64,000 bases of DNA, from positions 310,001 through 374,000 of the forward strand of contig NZ_CP094528.1 in the NCBI RefSeq assembly GCF_022811705.1, written 5' to 3'. Below the pieces are notes generated by a model, which saw only the letters and a list, made by a program, of their open reading frames with translations, was not told the DNA's origin and ran no database searches. Every line of letters starts with the position of its first letter. The first letter of the stretch is position 1. The stretch comes from Agromyces larvae. GTDB lineage: Bacteria > Actinomycetota > Actinomycetes > Actinomycetales > Microbacteriaceae. The translations under genes and the position numbers were made by a program. Below are positions 7,986-18,480 of this stretch, piece after piece.

Positions 7986-8972
7986 ATGGAGTGGGGCAGG
8001 TCGCGCGCGCAGGTCGGGCGGTTCGAGTTCCTCGAGCAGGCGACGTCGACGAACGACGTGCTCCGCGAGGCGGCGACGGGACCCGAGGCCGTGGACTGGC
8101 CGCACGGCGCCGTCGTCGTCACCGACGACCAGACCGCCGGCCGCGGCCGGCTCGGGCGCACCTGGCTCGCACCGACCGGCAAGACCCTCGCGATCTCGGT
8201 GCTGCTGCGCCCCGCGCGACGCGACGGACGGCCGCTCGACGCGGCATCCCTCGGTTGGCTGCCGCTCATCGCCGGGCTCGCGATGACCGAGGCGGTCGAG
8301 CGGGCGGTCGGGCGCGCCGGACTCGCTGAGCCTTCCGGGCTCACTGAGCCTTCCGGGCTCGCTGAGCCGGTCGGGCTCGCTGAGCCGGTCGGGCTCGCTG
8401 AGCCTGTCGAAGCGAAGCACCCTTCGACGGGCTCAGGGAGCTTCCCTTCGACGGGCTCAGGGAGCACTGCTTCGACCGTGGAGGACGACGGCCCCGGCCT
8501 CGTCGAGGTCGAACTCAAATGGCCGAACGACGTGTTGATCTCGGGATACAAGGTCTGCGGCATCCTCACCGAACTCCTGCCCGGCGGGGACGCGGTCGTC
8601 GTCGGCGCCGGCCTCAACCTCACCCTCGACGAGCACGACCTGCCCACGCTCACCTCGACCTCGCTGCTGCTGGCGACCGGCCGCCGGCCCGACGCCGATG
8701 CGGTGCTCGCCGACTACCTCGGCACCCTGCTCGCCGCGGTCGACGAGTTCCTCGCCGCCGACGGCGACGCGACCGCGAGCGGGCTCGCCGACCGCATCGC
8801 GCAGCGCTGCGGCACGATCGGCGCCGACGTGCGTGTCGAACTGCCCGGCGGGGGCGAACTGCTCGGCACCGCCGAGCGCCTCGACCGCGACGGGCGTCTC
8901 GTCGTCCGTGACCGCGAGTCGGGTGAACCGCAGGCTGTCGGGGCGGGGGACGTGACCCACCTGCGGTATTAA
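7986..8972 (+). CDS. birA: Biotin--[acetyl-CoA carboxylase] ligase with an in-frame repeat insertion
   Basis: Biotin protein ligase of 328 aa lacking the DNA-binding domain of bifunctional BirA. The ATP/biotin motif GRGRLGRTW is at residues 52-60, KWPNDV at about 178, and a C-terminal BPL_C domain ends GDVTHLRY. ATG 7986 follows GGAGG by five bases. Between residues 113 and 165 the protein carries repeated (G)LAEP units and two PSTGSG units. These are encoded by the REP-like array at 8321-8478 and interrupt the domain just before KWPND without breaking the frame. The adjacent accD/accE substrates support the role. Activity with the insertion is likely but not shown. Confidence 0.9.
   Translation: MEWGRSRAQVGRFEFLEQATSTNDVLREAATGPEAVDWPHGAVVVTDDQTAGRGRLGRTWLAPTGKTLAISVLLRPARRDGRPLDAASLGWLPLIAGLAMTEAVERAVGRAGLAEPSGLTEPSGLAEPVGLAEPVGLAEPVEAKHPSTGSGSFPSTGSGSTASTVEDDGPGLVEVELKWPNDVLISGYKVCGILTELLPGGDAVVVGAGLNLTLDEHDLPTLTSTSLLLATGRRPDADAVLADYLGTLLAAVDEFLAADGDATASGLADRIAQRCGTIGADVRVELPGGGELLGTAERLDRDGRLVVRDRESGEPQAVGAGDVTHLRY
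8321..8478. repeat. REP-like array inside the birA reading frame
   Basis: Several intact or decayed units of the CTGAGC-NN-GTCGAAG family. Degenerate forward copies ending CGGTCGGG or CTTCCGGG lead to one good forward copy (CGCTGAGCCTGTCGAAGCG, 8395-8413), followed by two inverted copies (CCCTTCGACGGGCTCAGGG). The whole tract is translated as part of birA and keeps frame. Confidence 0.85.
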
Positions 8973-8979
8973 TGGGCGT

Positions 8980-9552
8980 ATGAGCCGCCCTCCGTCGACG
9001 AGTCGTACGGGCGCGCCGACGGCGTCGCCCGAGCGCGTCGTCGCACGGGTGCGGCGGCACGGACGCATGCTCATCCTGCCGGTGCTGCTGCTCGTCGCGG
9101 TGGCGGGGGCGCTGCCGTACGCGCTCGGCATCCTCGCCGAGGACTGGCAGCGCTGGGCGGCGATCGCGCTCGCCGCGGTGCTGGTGGTGCTGGGCGTGCT
9201 GCTGCCGTACCTCGCGTGGCTCACCCGGCGCACCACGATCACCACGCGGCGGGTGATCCTGCGATCGGGCGTGTTCGTCCGCACCCGGCGAGACGTGCCG
9301 CTCGCGCGCAGCATCGACATCAGGGTGCGCCAGTCGCCGGGTCAGCGCCTGTTCGGCTGCGGCGACGTGCGGGTGGACGCCGGTCAGGAGCGCCCGGTCG
9401 TGCTGCAGGACGTCCCGCGGCCCGCGCTCCTGCAGGAGGCGCTGCACGAACTCGTCGACGCCGAGCACGCGCGTGCGGTGCTCGCCGCGCAGGCTGCGGG
9501 CCGGCCCGGCGGCGGGATCGAGGGCGACACGGTGGTCTTCGGCGCCCGGTAG
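8980..9552 (+). CDS. Membrane protein with bacterial PH (bPH2/YdbS-like) domain
   Basis: A 190-aa protein with a basic N-terminus, two transmembrane helices (about residues 31-50 and 58-79) and a bPH2 domain. Its hallmarks are TITTRRVILRSGVFVRTRRDVPLARSIDI and the following RLFGCGDVRVDAG strand pair, typical of YdbS/YdbT-like proteins. The cellular role of this family is poorly defined. It follows birA by seven bases and is probably co-transcribed; the same pairing is familiar from related actinobacteria (general knowledge). Confidence 0.82.
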   Translation: MSRPPSTSRTGAPTASPERVVARVRRHGRMLILPVLLLVAVAGALPYALGILAEDWQRWAAIALAAVLVVLGVLLPYLAWLTRRTTITTRRVILRSGVFVRTRRDVPLARSIDIRVRQSPGQRLFGCGDVRVDAGQERPVVLQDVPRPALLQEALHELVDAEHARAVLAAQAAGRPGGGIEGDTVVFGAR

Positions 9553-9684
9553 GCGGGCCCGGCACGGCCGGAACGCCCGCCGGGCAACGACGGATGCTCC
9601 GCCGCGGCGCGAGCGCACAGCACGACCGCGTACACTCGACGGACGGCGCGCGCCGCACCCGACGGCTCGCCGGAGAGGCATCCT

Positions 9685-10560
9685 TTGGCCGAGTGCATCC
9701 ACGGTTTCGACGACGGACTGTGCGCGATCTGCTTCCCCCCGAAGCAGCCCGAGCCGCCCGAGATTCCGACGCGCGCCGCGTCCGCGCGCGCGACGACGAC
9801 TCGCGGATCGACGACCCGATCCACCGCACCGCGCACGCGCGGGGCGCGCGCGGCAGCAGGACGCACCGCGGTGCCGGGGCGTCGTGCAGGTGAGCTGACC
9901 ACCCCGATCGACGTGCGCGCCCTGCGCGTCTACCACGTCACCCACATCGACAACCTCGCCGGGATCCTCGGGGCCGGCGCCGTGCTGCCCGACGTCGGCG
10001 ACCCGGCCGCGACCCCCGCCGTCGACCTCGCCGCACCCGCCGCGCGCGACTTCCGCCGCAGCGCGCACGTGCCCGGCACCGACACCGCGATCGCCGAGTA
10101 CGTGCCGCTGCTGCTGTCGACGAACGCCGACGTGTGGGATGCGGTGCGCAGCGGCCGGCCCGACCCGCGGCTCACCGCCGAGGCCGTCGAGCGCCCCGCC
10201 GCCGAGCACGTGGTGTTCGTCGGGTCGGTCGCCTCGACCCTCGGGCCGCGCGAGGCGCAGCCCGACGCGGTCGCGGCCGGTGCCTCGGACGCCGCGATCG
10301 CCGGCGACGAGTTCGAGGTCGGCTGGGACGCGGTCGAGCGGATGCTCCGCCGCCTCGCCCGGCTCGAGGAGTCGGCGCCGTTCGATCGCGCGGAACTGCT
10401 GGTGCGCGGCCCGGTGCCGCTCGAGCGGTTCTCGCTCATCGCCGTCGCCAACGACCGGGTCCGCGACCGGGTGCGCCAGGCGCTCTCGGCTGTCGGCGCG
10501 AAGGCGAAGGTCGCGGTCTACCCGCCCTGGTTCCAGCCCGGCGGCGGCGCCGAGGCCTGA
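9685..10560 (+). CDS. DarT-like (DUF4433) ADP-ribosyltransferase-family protein with N-terminal Cys/His motif
   Basis: A 291-aa protein starting with TTG at 9685 after a GAGAGG Shine-Dalgarno. The N-terminus has Cys4, His6, Cys13 and Cys16, a possible small metal site. A low-complexity Arg/Thr linker (about 25-75) follows. The rest resembles the DarT fold: [14 protein letters not shown] near residue 83, [15 protein letters not shown] near 135, and [10 protein letters not shown] with the candidate catalytic Glu237. DarT enzymes ADP-ribosylate thymidine in single-stranded DNA and usually pair with a DarG macrodomain antitoxin; none is encoded nearby. The 3' end overlaps the convergent gtrA by 43 bp. 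Activity is inferred from motifs only. Confidence 0.72.
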   Translation: MAECIHGFDDGLCAICFPPKQPEPPEIPTRAASARATTTRGSTTRSTAPRTRGARAAAGRTAVPGRRAGELTTPIDVRALRVYHVTHIDNLAGILGAGAVLPDVGDPAATPAVDLAAPAARDFRRSAHVPGTDTAIAEYVPLLLSTNADVWDAVRSGRPDPRLTAEAVERPAAEHVVFVGSVASTLGPREAQPDAVAAGASDAAIAGDEFEVGWDAVERMLRRLARLEESAPFDRAELLVRGPVPLERFSLIAVANDRVRDRVRQALSAVGAKAKVAVYPPWFQPGGGAEA

Positions 10561-11126
10561 GCCGGGGCATCCGGTTCGCCTGCGTTCGCGTCGTCCGCGC
10601 CCGCGGGCGGTTCCTCGAAGAGCGCACGCTGCGCCTCCTCGACCCGGGCCGCGGCCGACAGGCCGTCGGCCCGGTACGCGCCCCACACCCAGTACCGGTA
10701 GAGCAGGAACCGGAACGCGGTGCCGAGGCCCAGCCCGATGACGTTCGACGCGATGTTGTCGGCGAGCAGGCTGGTGAACCCGAGCGCGTGGTGGCTGATC
10801 CAGAGGCAGCCCAGCGAGATCGCCATGCCGCCGAGCGAGACGAGCAGGTACTCGGCGAACTCGCGCAGGTAGTTGCGGCGGCGGTGCCGGCGGAAGGTCC
10901 AGTAGCGGTTGCCGACCCAGTTGAACACGATGGCGGCCGACGTCGAGACGGTCTTCGCCCCGATCGCCGACTGCGCCCATCCGTCGGCGCCGAACGCCCC
11001 GAGCCGCAGCGCGTTGAAGAGGGCGACGTCGATCACGAGACCGATGAGGCCCACGACGCCGAACTTCAGCAGATAGGCGACCAAGCCGTGCCACAGCCTG
11101 CGGAGCGGGGTGGCTGGCGTGGTCAC
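10518..11126 (-). CDS. GtrA family membrane protein
   Basis: A 202-aa protein with four transmembrane helices. They include [19 protein letters not shown], the [16 protein letters not shown] signature (about residues 55-75), and a last helix with [12 protein letters not shown]. GtrA proteins are proposed to flip polyprenyl-phosphate-linked sugars in envelope glycosylation. GTG 11126 was chosen because it gives the short basic N-terminus usual for the family; the longer upstream frame has no family character. The C-terminal tail is Ala/Asp/Pro-rich and overlaps the end of the DarT-like gene. Confidence 0.85.
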   Translation of the reverse strand: MTTPATPLRRLWHGLVAYLLKFGVVGLIGLVIDVALFNALRLGAFGADGWAQSAIGAKTVSTSAAIVFNWVGNRYWTFRRHRRRNYLREFAEYLLVSLGGMAISLGCLWISHHALGFTSLLADNIASNVIGLGLGTAFRFLLYRYWVWGAYRADGLSAAARVEEAQRALFEEPPAGADDANAGEPDAPAQASAPPPGWNQGG

Positions 11127-11155
11127 CCGGCCATCGTAGTCGCGGCGCCTGCTCG

Positions 11156-11161
11156 TAGACT
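11156..11161 (+). promoter_or_regulatory. -10 hexamer TAGACT upstream of purK
   Basis: TAGACT lies 35 bases before the GTG of purK in the short gap divergent from gtrA. A GAAGGGTGG Shine-Dalgarno-like run precedes the start codon. No clear -35 is visible. Confidence 0.4.
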
Positions 11162-11196
11162 GGGCTGGGCCCGCACGCGGTGGGCCGCGACGAAGG

Positions 11197-12336
11197 GTGG
11201 CACGGGTGCGGGTCGGAGTGATCGGCGGCGGACAACTGGCGCGGATGATGGTGCCGGCGGCGATCGAGCTCGGGGTCGAGCTGCGCGTGCTCGCCGAGGC
11301 CGACGGCATGTCGGCGGCGATCGCCGCCGACCGGGTCGGCGACTACACCGACACGGCCACCGTGCTCGACTTCGCGAAGACCGTCGACGTCGTCACGTTC
11401 GACCACGAGCACGTGCCGCAGGACGTGCTGCGCGCCCTCGTCGACGCGGGTGTCGCGGTGCGACCCGGGCCCGACGCGCTGCGCTACGCACAGGACAAAC
11501 TGCTGATGCGCGAGCGGCTCTCCGAGCTCGGCCTCCCGGTGCCCGACTGGGCGCGGGTCGTGGCGCCCGCCGAGCTCGACGCGTTCATCGCCGAGCACGG
11601 CGGCGCCGCGGTCGTGAAGACGCCCCGCGGCGGCTACGACGGCAAGGGCGTGCGCGTCGTGCGCAGCGCCGCCGAGGTGTCCGAGTGGTTCACCGCCGCC
11701 GCCGAGGACGGCGGGCAGGGCGCACTGCTCGTCGAGGAGCTCGTCGACTTCCGGCGCGAGCTCGCCCAGCTCGTCGCCCGACGCCCGAGCGGCGAGGTGG
11801 CCGCGTGGCCGCTCGTCGAGACCGTGCAGGTCGGCGGCGTCTGCAGCGAGGTCATCGCGCCGGCGCCGAAATCGGCCGGGCGACTCGCGGATGTCGCGGC
11901 CGACGTCGCGGTCGCGATCGCCGACGGGCTCGGCGTCACCGGGGTGCTCGCCGTCGAACTGTTCGAGACCGTCGACGACCGGGTGCTCGTGAACGAGCTC
12001 GCGCTGCGCCCGCACAACTCGGGGCACTGGTCGATGGACGGCGCCACCACCGGGCAGTTCGAGCAGCACCTGCGCGCGGTGCTCGACCTGCCGCTCGGCG
12101 GCACCGGCACGCACCGCCCGTGGTCGGTGATGGTGAACATCCTCGGCGGTCCCGAGGAGGGGCAGCTCGTCGACCGGTACGCCGAGGCGATGGCGAACCA
12201 TCCGACCGCGAAGGTGCACAACTACGGCAAGCAGCCCCGGCCGGGCCGCAAGGTCGGGCACGTGACCGCCGTCGGCGACGACCTCGACGACGTCGTGTAC
12301 GAGGCGCGGTCGGCCGCGGCGGTGTTCCAGGACTGA
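11197..12336 (+). CDS. purK: 5-(carboxyamino)imidazole ribonucleotide synthase
   Basis: ATP-grasp enzyme of purine synthesis, 379 aa, converting AIR to N5-CAIR with ATP and bicarbonate. It begins [13 protein letters not shown], followed by the PurK pattern TFDHEHVP, the ATP-binding lid [14 protein letters not shown] near residue 145, VEELVDF, and the catalytic/Mg segment [16 protein letters not shown] near 268. GTG at 11197 is adopted; a GTG at 11206 is also possible. purE follows after a 155-bp gap that holds REP-like units and a promoter of its own. Confidence 0.95.
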   Translation: MARVRVGVIGGGQLARMMVPAAIELGVELRVLAEADGMSAAIAADRVGDYTDTATVLDFAKTVDVVTFDHEHVPQDVLRALVDAGVAVRPGPDALRYAQDKLLMRERLSELGLPVPDWARVVAPAELDAFIAEHGGAAVVKTPRGGYDGKGVRVVRSAAEVSEWFTAAAEDGGQGALLVEELVDFRRELAQLVARRPSGEVAAWPLVETVQVGGVCSEVIAPAPKSAGRLADVAADVAVAIADGLGVTGVLAVELFETVDDRVLVNELALRPHNSGHWSMDGATTGQFEQHLRAVLDLPLGGTGTHRPWSVMVNILGGPEEGQLVDRYAEAMANHPTAKVHNYGKQPRPGRKVGHVTAVGDDLDDVVYEARSAAAVFQD

Positions 12337-12343
12337 GGGGAAG

Positions 12344-12430
12344 GCTCGCTGAGCTTGTCGAAGCGACCTCGCTCCCTTCGACAGGCTCAGGGAGCTGGGG
12401 TGGGCTCCCTTCGACAGGCTCAGGGAGCTC
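12344..12430. repeat. REP-like cluster between purK and purE
   Basis: One forward unit of the CGCT...AGCG type (about 12348-12366) and two inverted units of the CCCT...AGGG type (12374-12392 and about 12407-12425), all sharing the CTGAGC-NN-GTCGAAG core. The first pair forms a head-to-head hairpin. It begins seven bases after the purK stop and could reduce read-through or protect the 3' end. Confidence 0.85.
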
Positions 12431-12478
12431 GACGGCGGCACGCGATGGATGCTGCGGGGTTCTCCCAGCGGCCGCCCG

Positions 12479-12484
12479 TACACT
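12479..12484 (+). promoter_or_regulatory. -10 hexamer TACACT for leaderless purE
   Basis: TACACT ends seven bases before the GTG of purE, so the mRNA should start at the initiation codon. The intervening bases form the palindrome CTCGATCGAG (12483-12492), which touches the start codon and could bind a regulator. Confidence 0.5.
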
Positions 12485-12491
12485 CGATCGA

Positions 12492-12998
12492 GTGACTGAG
12501 ACGAACTCCGCCCCCCTCGTCGGCGTCGTGATGGGATCCGATTCCGACTGGTCCGTCATGCAGGAGGCCTCCGCAGTCCTCCATGAGTTCGGCGTCACCC
12601 ACGAGGTCGAGGTCGTCTCCGCGCACCGTACGCCCGAGAAGATGATCGCGTACGGCCAGCAGGCCGCCGGTCGCGGTCTGCGTGCGATCATCGCGGGCGC
12701 CGGCGGCGCGGCTCACCTGCCCGGCATGCTCGCATCGGTCACCACGCTCCCCGTCATCGGCGTGCCCGTGCCGCTCGCCCGGCTCGACGGCCTCGACTCG
12801 CTGCTGTCGATCGTGCAGATGCCCGCCGGCATCCCGGTTGCGACCGTGTCGATCGGCGGTGCGCGCAACGCGGGCCTGCTCGCCGTGCGCATCCTCGGAG
12901 CATCCGACCCCGCCCTGACCGCGGCGCTCGAACGCCACGCGACCGCGCTGGCCGAGCTCGTCGAAGAGAAGAACGAGCGGCTGAAGCAGTCCCGATGA
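12492..12998 (+). CDS. purE: 5-(carboxyamino)imidazole ribonucleotide mutase
   Basis: A 168-aa class I PurE converting N5-CAIR to CAIR. It has the signature VVMGSDSDW at residues 13-21, SAHRTPEKM near 45, [11 protein letters not shown] near 74, and the [25 protein letters not shown] core near 105. GTG 12492 lies just after a -10 hexamer. The stop overlaps the ATG of the LCP gene (ATGA), so purine synthesis is translationally linked to a wall-glycan ligase gene here. Confidence 0.95.
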   Translation: MTETNSAPLVGVVMGSDSDWSVMQEASAVLHEFGVTHEVEVVSAHRTPEKMIAYGQQAAGRGLRAIIAGAGGAAHLPGMLASVTTLPVIGVPVPLARLDGLDSLLSIVQMPAGIPVATVSIGGARNAGLLAVRILGASDPALTAALERHATALAELVEEKNERLKQSR

Positions 12999-14368
12999 GC
13001 CTCGCCGCGAGCCCGATCCGCTTCCCCGACGCCTCCTCGCGCACGGTGATGACCCGTCGCGGGTGGTGGCTGGTGCTGCTCAACGTGCTCGTGCCAGGTT
13101 CGGCGCAGGTGCTGGCGGGCAACCGCCGGCTGGGCCGGTTCGGGCTCGGCGCGACGCTCACGCTCTGGTTCCTCGCGGTCGCGGCGCTCGTCGTCTGGCT
13201 CGTCTGGCCGACCGTGCTGTACACCGTCGTGACCTCCACGATCGGGCTCTGGGCGATCGCGCTGGTCGCGCTGTTCTACGCGGTGCTGTGGGTCGTGCTG
13301 ACGTTCGACACGCTGCGGCTCGTTCGACTCGTGAAGACGGCGCCCGGCGCCCGGTTCGGCATCGCCGCGCTCGGGGTGGTGCTGCTCGTCGGCGTGTCCG
13401 GCACGGCCGCGTTCGGCGCGTACGTCGCCACGACCACGAGCGGATTCCTCTCCGACGTGTTCGTCGCGGGTCCTCCCGTGCCCCCCGATGAGAACGGGCG
13501 CTACAACTTCCTACTGCTCGGCGGCGACGCCGGACCCGACCGCGAGGGGCTTCGGCCCGACAGCATCCGGGTGGTGAGCGTCGACGCCGAGACCGGTCAG
13601 GCGGTCACCGTCGGCCTGCCGCGCAACATGGAGGACGTGCCGTTCGGCGAGGACTCGCCGCTGCACGCGGTCTACCCCGAGGGGTACGGCGCGATCGACG
13701 GCTGCGAGGTCGACGCATGCATGCTCAACTCGATCTACACCGAGGTCGAGTTGAAGAGTCCCGAGATGTACCCCGATGCGGTCGCGCAGGGCAGCGAGCC
13801 CGGCATCGAGGCGATGCGCGACGCCGCCGAGGCCATCACCGGGCTCGACATCCAGTACTACGTGCTCATCGACATGGCCGGCTTCCAGCAGCTCGTCGAC
13901 GCGCTCGGCGGCGTCACCGTGAACGTGCCCGAAGACGTGCCGATCCACGCCGATGAGACCTTCACGACCGTGGCCGAGTGGATCCCGGCGGGCGAGCAGC
14001 ATCTCGACGGCTACCACGCGCTCTGGTATGCGCGGTCGCGGCACGGCACCAGCGACTACGACCGGATGGCACGGCAGCTGCAGATCCAGGAGGCGATGCT
14101 CGCCCAGTTCAACCCCGCGAACGTGCTCAGCAAGTTCCAGGAGATCGCGGCGGCCGGCTCCCAGGTCGTGAAGACGGATGTCCCGCAGTCGATGCTCGGC
14201 TACTTCGTGAACCTGGCGACGAAGGCGAAGGAACTGACGACCCCGGTCGTCGACATCCCCCTGGTGCCCGACAACGGTTTCGACCCCGAAGACCCCGACT
14301 ACGCGTACGCGCTGCAGCTCGTGCAGCAGGCCGTCGTGCCGCCGGCGACCGAGGAGCCCGCGGAGTAG
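12995..14368 (+). CDS. LytR-CpsA-Psr (LCP) family glycopolymer transferase
   Basis: A 457-aa membrane protein with four N-terminal hydrophobic segments (about residues 23-145) and an extracellular LCP domain (about 165-420). LCP marks include [10 protein letters not shown], the Arg/Asp positions in [40 protein letters not shown] and [23 protein letters not shown] proteins transfer polyprenyl-linked glycopolymers onto peptidoglycan. Four helices before the domain is more than the single helix of simple LCP proteins. The location next to rhamnose and glycosyltransferase genes fits polymer attachment. Confidence 0.92.
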   Translation: MSLAASPIRFPDASSRTVMTRRGWWLVLLNVLVPGSAQVLAGNRRLGRFGLGATLTLWFLAVAALVVWLVWPTVLYTVVTSTIGLWAIALVALFYAVLWVVLTFDTLRLVRLVKTAPGARFGIAALGVVLLVGVSGTAAFGAYVATTTSGFLSDVFVAGPPVPPDENGRYNFLLLGGDAGPDREGLRPDSIRVVSVDAETGQAVTVGLPRNMEDVPFGEDSPLHAVYPEGYGAIDGCEVDACMLNSIYTEVELKSPEMYPDAVAQGSEPGIEAMRDAAEAITGLDIQYYVLIDMAGFQQLVDALGGVTVNVPEDVPIHADETFTTVAEWIPAGEQHLDGYHALWYARSRHGTSDYDRMARQLQIQEAMLAQFNPANVLSKFQEIAAAGSQVVKTDVPQSMLGYFVNLATKAKELTTPVVDIPLVPDNGFDPEDPDYAYALQLVQQAVVPPATEEPAE

Positions 14369-14681
14369 GCTCGCTGAGCCCGTCGAAGCTCGCTGAGCTT
14401 GTCGAAGCGGGCTCCGTTCGACGGGCTCAGGGAGCGGGTGCGGTTCGCTGAGCTTGTCGATGCTCGCTGAGCTTGTCGAAGCGGGCTCCCTTCGACGGGC
14501 TCAGGGAGCGGGTGCGGTTCGCTGAGCTTGTCGAAGCGGGCTCCCTTCGACGGGCTCAGGGGGCGGGTGCGGTTCGTTGAGCTTGTCGAAGCGGGCTCCC
14601 TTCGACGGGCTCAGGGAGCGGGTGCGGTTCGCTGAGCTTGTCGAAGCGGGCTCCCTTCGACGGGCTCAGGGAGCTTGCCTG
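14369..14681. repeat. Long REP-like array with 55-bp tandem units
   Basis: This 313-bp gap between the convergent LCP and GT4 genes holds no gene. It is filled by forward CGCTGAGC-NN-GTCGAAGCG units paired with inverted CCCTTCGAC-NN-GCTCAGGG units. From about 14461 the pair plus a GGGTGCGGTTCG spacer repeats with an exact 55-bp period (GGTTC at 14516, 14571 and 14626). Each pair can form a hairpin of about 15 bp, so the array probably ends transcription from both sides. The near-identical tandem copies suggest recent slippage or unequal exchange. Confidence 0.93.
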
Positions 14682-15821
14682 CTACAGGTCGGCGTGGAGC
14701 TGCCAGACCCGCTCGGCCGAATCGCGCCAGCTGAACGCCCGGCTGCGGTCGCTTCCGGCGATCGCGAGCCGGGCCGCGAACTCGCGGTCTTCGACGACGC
14801 GCGTCACGGCCGCCGCGAGCCGGTCGGCGAAGCCGTCGCCGACTCCCACCGGCACTGCGAGGCCGGCACCTGCGGCGGTCTCGGCGTACGCGGGGATGTC
14901 GGAGTGGATGACCGGCGTGCCGAGGCTGAACGCCTCGATGAGCGTGGTCCCGGCGCCGGCGTCATGGGCGGGCGCCACGAATGCGGTCGCCCCGTGCAGC
15001 ACGACCGCGAGGTCGGCCGCGTCGAGCTCTTCGAAGTGCCGCACTCGCGTGGGGGCGACGCCGTACTCCTCGGCGACGGTCGCGAGGTGCTGCTCACCCC
15101 AGTTGCCCGGACCGATCACGACGAGCGGCACGTCGGGAACACCGGGTCGGCCGAGCGCGGCGAGCACATCGACCAGGCCGGTGCGCGGCTCGAGCGTGCC
15201 CGCGACCACCAGATGACCGCCCTGCGGGAGCCCGAGGCGCGCGGCGCGCTCCGCGGCATCCGTATCGACCCGAAGCCCCGTGCGCGGCGCAGTGCCGATG
15301 ACCCGCACCCGATCGCCGAAGTCCGCGACCATCGAGAGCTGATCGGCCAGCGCGTGGGTCGGAACGACCACGGCGTCGGCGTGCTTGCGCGCCCGCTTCA
15401 GCATCGCCTTCTGCCACGCGACCGACGTCGCGCTCACCGCTTCGGGGTGGGTCCAGGCGAGGACGTCGTGCACGGTCACCACCACCTGGTCGCCGTGCTC
15501 GCGCTGGTGCCGCCGCAGCGGGGCGAACAGGCTCGGGGCGTGGATGATGCCGCCTCCGGGTGAGGTCGTGAGCCCGAGCTGCCATGCGGCGAGGAGCTCG
15601 CGTCGGGCGAGCGAGGTCTTGTAGAGGTCGCTGAGTCCGGGCACCTCGTGGCGCACGCGCTCGTAGTCGGACTCCGGCGACGACGATACGATGCCCTCCA
15701 CCGCGGTGCCCGCCGGGGCCGATTCGACGAGCGCACGCCCGAGATCGACGGTGTAGCGTCCGAGCGGCCCCGGCACGGGCGCGACGACCTGATCGACGAT
15801 GAAGCGGAGAGTCGTGGTCAC
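14682..15821 (-). CDS. GT4-family glycosyltransferase
   Basis: A 379-aa GT-B glycosyltransferase. The N-terminal domain begins TTTLRFIVDQVVAPVPGPLGRY and includes VTVHDVLAWTHPE. The C-terminal donor domain has GTLEPRTGLVDVLAAL near 220, VVIGPGNWG, and the GT4 E-x7-E region GAGTTLIEAFSLGTPVIHSD near 305. GTG 15821 removes a long arginine-rich extension with no family character. It lies downstream of rmlB and rmlD on the same strand, so it is a candidate rhamnosyl- or mannosyltransferase, but acceptor and donor are not readable from sequence. Confidence 0.85.
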   Translation of the reverse strand: MTTTLRFIVDQVVAPVPGPLGRYTVDLGRALVESAPAGTAVEGIVSSSPESDYERVRHEVPGLSDLYKTSLARRELLAAWQLGLTTSPGGGIIHAPSLFAPLRRHQREHGDQVVVTVHDVLAWTHPEAVSATSVAWQKAMLKRARKHADAVVVPTHALADQLSMVADFGDRVRVIGTAPRTGLRVDTDAAERAARLGLPQGGHLVVAGTLEPRTGLVDVLAALGRPGVPDVPLVVIGPGNWGEQHLATVAEEYGVAPTRVRHFEELDAADLAVVLHGATAFVAPAHDAGAGTTLIEAFSLGTPVIHSDIPAYAETAAGAGLAVPVGVGDGFADRLAAAVTRVVEDREFAARLAIAGSDRSRAFSWRDSAERVWQLHADL

Positions 15822-15912
15822 GGGGTTCCTCTGACGCGTGCGAAGTGGTCGGCGATGCCACCCTAACGGGTGACAGGCGCCGCGTGCGTTCGCAGTCGGC
15901 AGCCGTGTGTCT

Positions 15913-16767
15913 CTAGCCGAGAAGGGGGAAGACGCCGGCCGTGGCCGCGGCGTGCAGCGCGTCGCGCCAGTCGCGCATGGGGGCGAGTCCGGCGGACGCC
16001 CACGCGTCGTGCCCGAGTACCGAGTACGCGGGCCGCGGCGCAGGGCGCACGAACGACGAGCTGTCGGTCGGGGTGATGCGTTCGGGGTCGAGCCCTGCCG
16101 CTTCGAGCACCGCCCGCGCGAATCCGAACCAGCTCGTCTGTCCGCCGTTGGTGCCGTGGTAGACGCCGGCCGGTGCATCCGCGTCGACGAGGGCGATGAT
16201 CTGCGCGGCGAGGTCGGCCGTCCAGGTCGGCTGCCCGACCTGGTCGTCGACCACCGACCAGCTGTCCTTCGTCGCGGCGAGCTTCAGCATGGTCGCCGCG
16301 AAGTTCGGCCCGTGCTCGCCGTACAGCCACGCCGTTCGCACGACGTAGGCGCCGTCGGGGTGGGCGGCGAGGGCGAGCTCTTCGCCGGCGGCCTTCGTAC
16401 GGCCGTACGCGTTGATCGGGTCGCGAGGCCGGTCTTCGGCGTACGGCTCGGTCGCGTGGCCGTCGAACACGTAGTCGGTCGACACGGTGACGAACTTCGC
16501 GCCCGCCTCGGCCGCCGCTGCGGCGAGCAGGCCGGTGCCGGTCGCGTTCACGGCGTACGCCTCGGCCTCGTGTGTCTCGGCGTCGTCGACCTTCGTGTAG
16601 GCCGCGCAGTTCACGATGACGTCGTGGCCGGCGACCGCCGCGCGAACCGCCGCGGCATCCGTCACGTCCAATTCAGCGCGGCCGAGCGCGGTCACGTCCT
16701 GCCCGGCGAGCGCGGCCTGCAGGTCGCGGCCGAGCATGCCGGATGCCCCGGTGATGAGCCAGCGCAT
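15913..16767 (-). CDS. rmlD: dTDP-4-dehydrorhamnose reductase
   Basis: A 284-aa SDR-family enzyme for the last step of dTDP-L-rhamnose synthesis. It shows the nucleotide motif GASGMLGRDL at residues 7-16, CAAYTKVDDAE near 54, STDYVFDG near 95, the catalytic YGRTKAAGE near 117, and RTAWLYG near 137. It starts three bases after the rmlB stop, so both are on one transcript. The two remaining pathway genes, rmlC and rmlA, lie in the divergent operon. Confidence 0.94.
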   Translation of the reverse strand: MRWLITGASGMLGRDLQAALAGQDVTALGRAELDVTDAAAVRAAVAGHDVIVNCAAYTKVDDAETHEAEAYAVNATGTGLLAAAAAEAGAKFVTVSTDYVFDGHATEPYAEDRPRDPINAYGRTKAAGEELALAAHPDGAYVVRTAWLYGEHGPNFAATMLKLAATKDSWSVVDDQVGQPTWTADLAAQIIALVDADAPAGVYHGTNGGQTSWFGFARAVLEAAGLDPERITPTDSSSFVRPAPRPAYSVLGHDAWASAGLAPMRDWRDALHAAATAGVFPLLG

Positions 16768-16770
16768 CGG

Positions 16771-18479
<1,709 letters not shown>

Positions 18480-18480
<1 letters not shown>

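Noticed and set aside
9685..10560. Complete DarTG toxin-antitoxin pair
   Set aside because: The adjacent genes are a PH-domain protein and gtrA; no macrodomain protein is present in the window.
8650..12483. 1277-codon open frame on the minus strand
   Set aside because: Antisense to birA, purK and others; only the gtrA stretch in another frame is real.
10134..12998. 954-codon plus-strand frame
   Set aside because: Only its last 168 codons (purE) are real; the upstream part is out of frame with the DarT-like and purK genes and antisense to gtrA.
14369..14681. CRISPR array
   Set aside because: Units are palindromic pairs in direct tandem with constant 55-bp period and identical spacers; no unique spacers and no cas genes.
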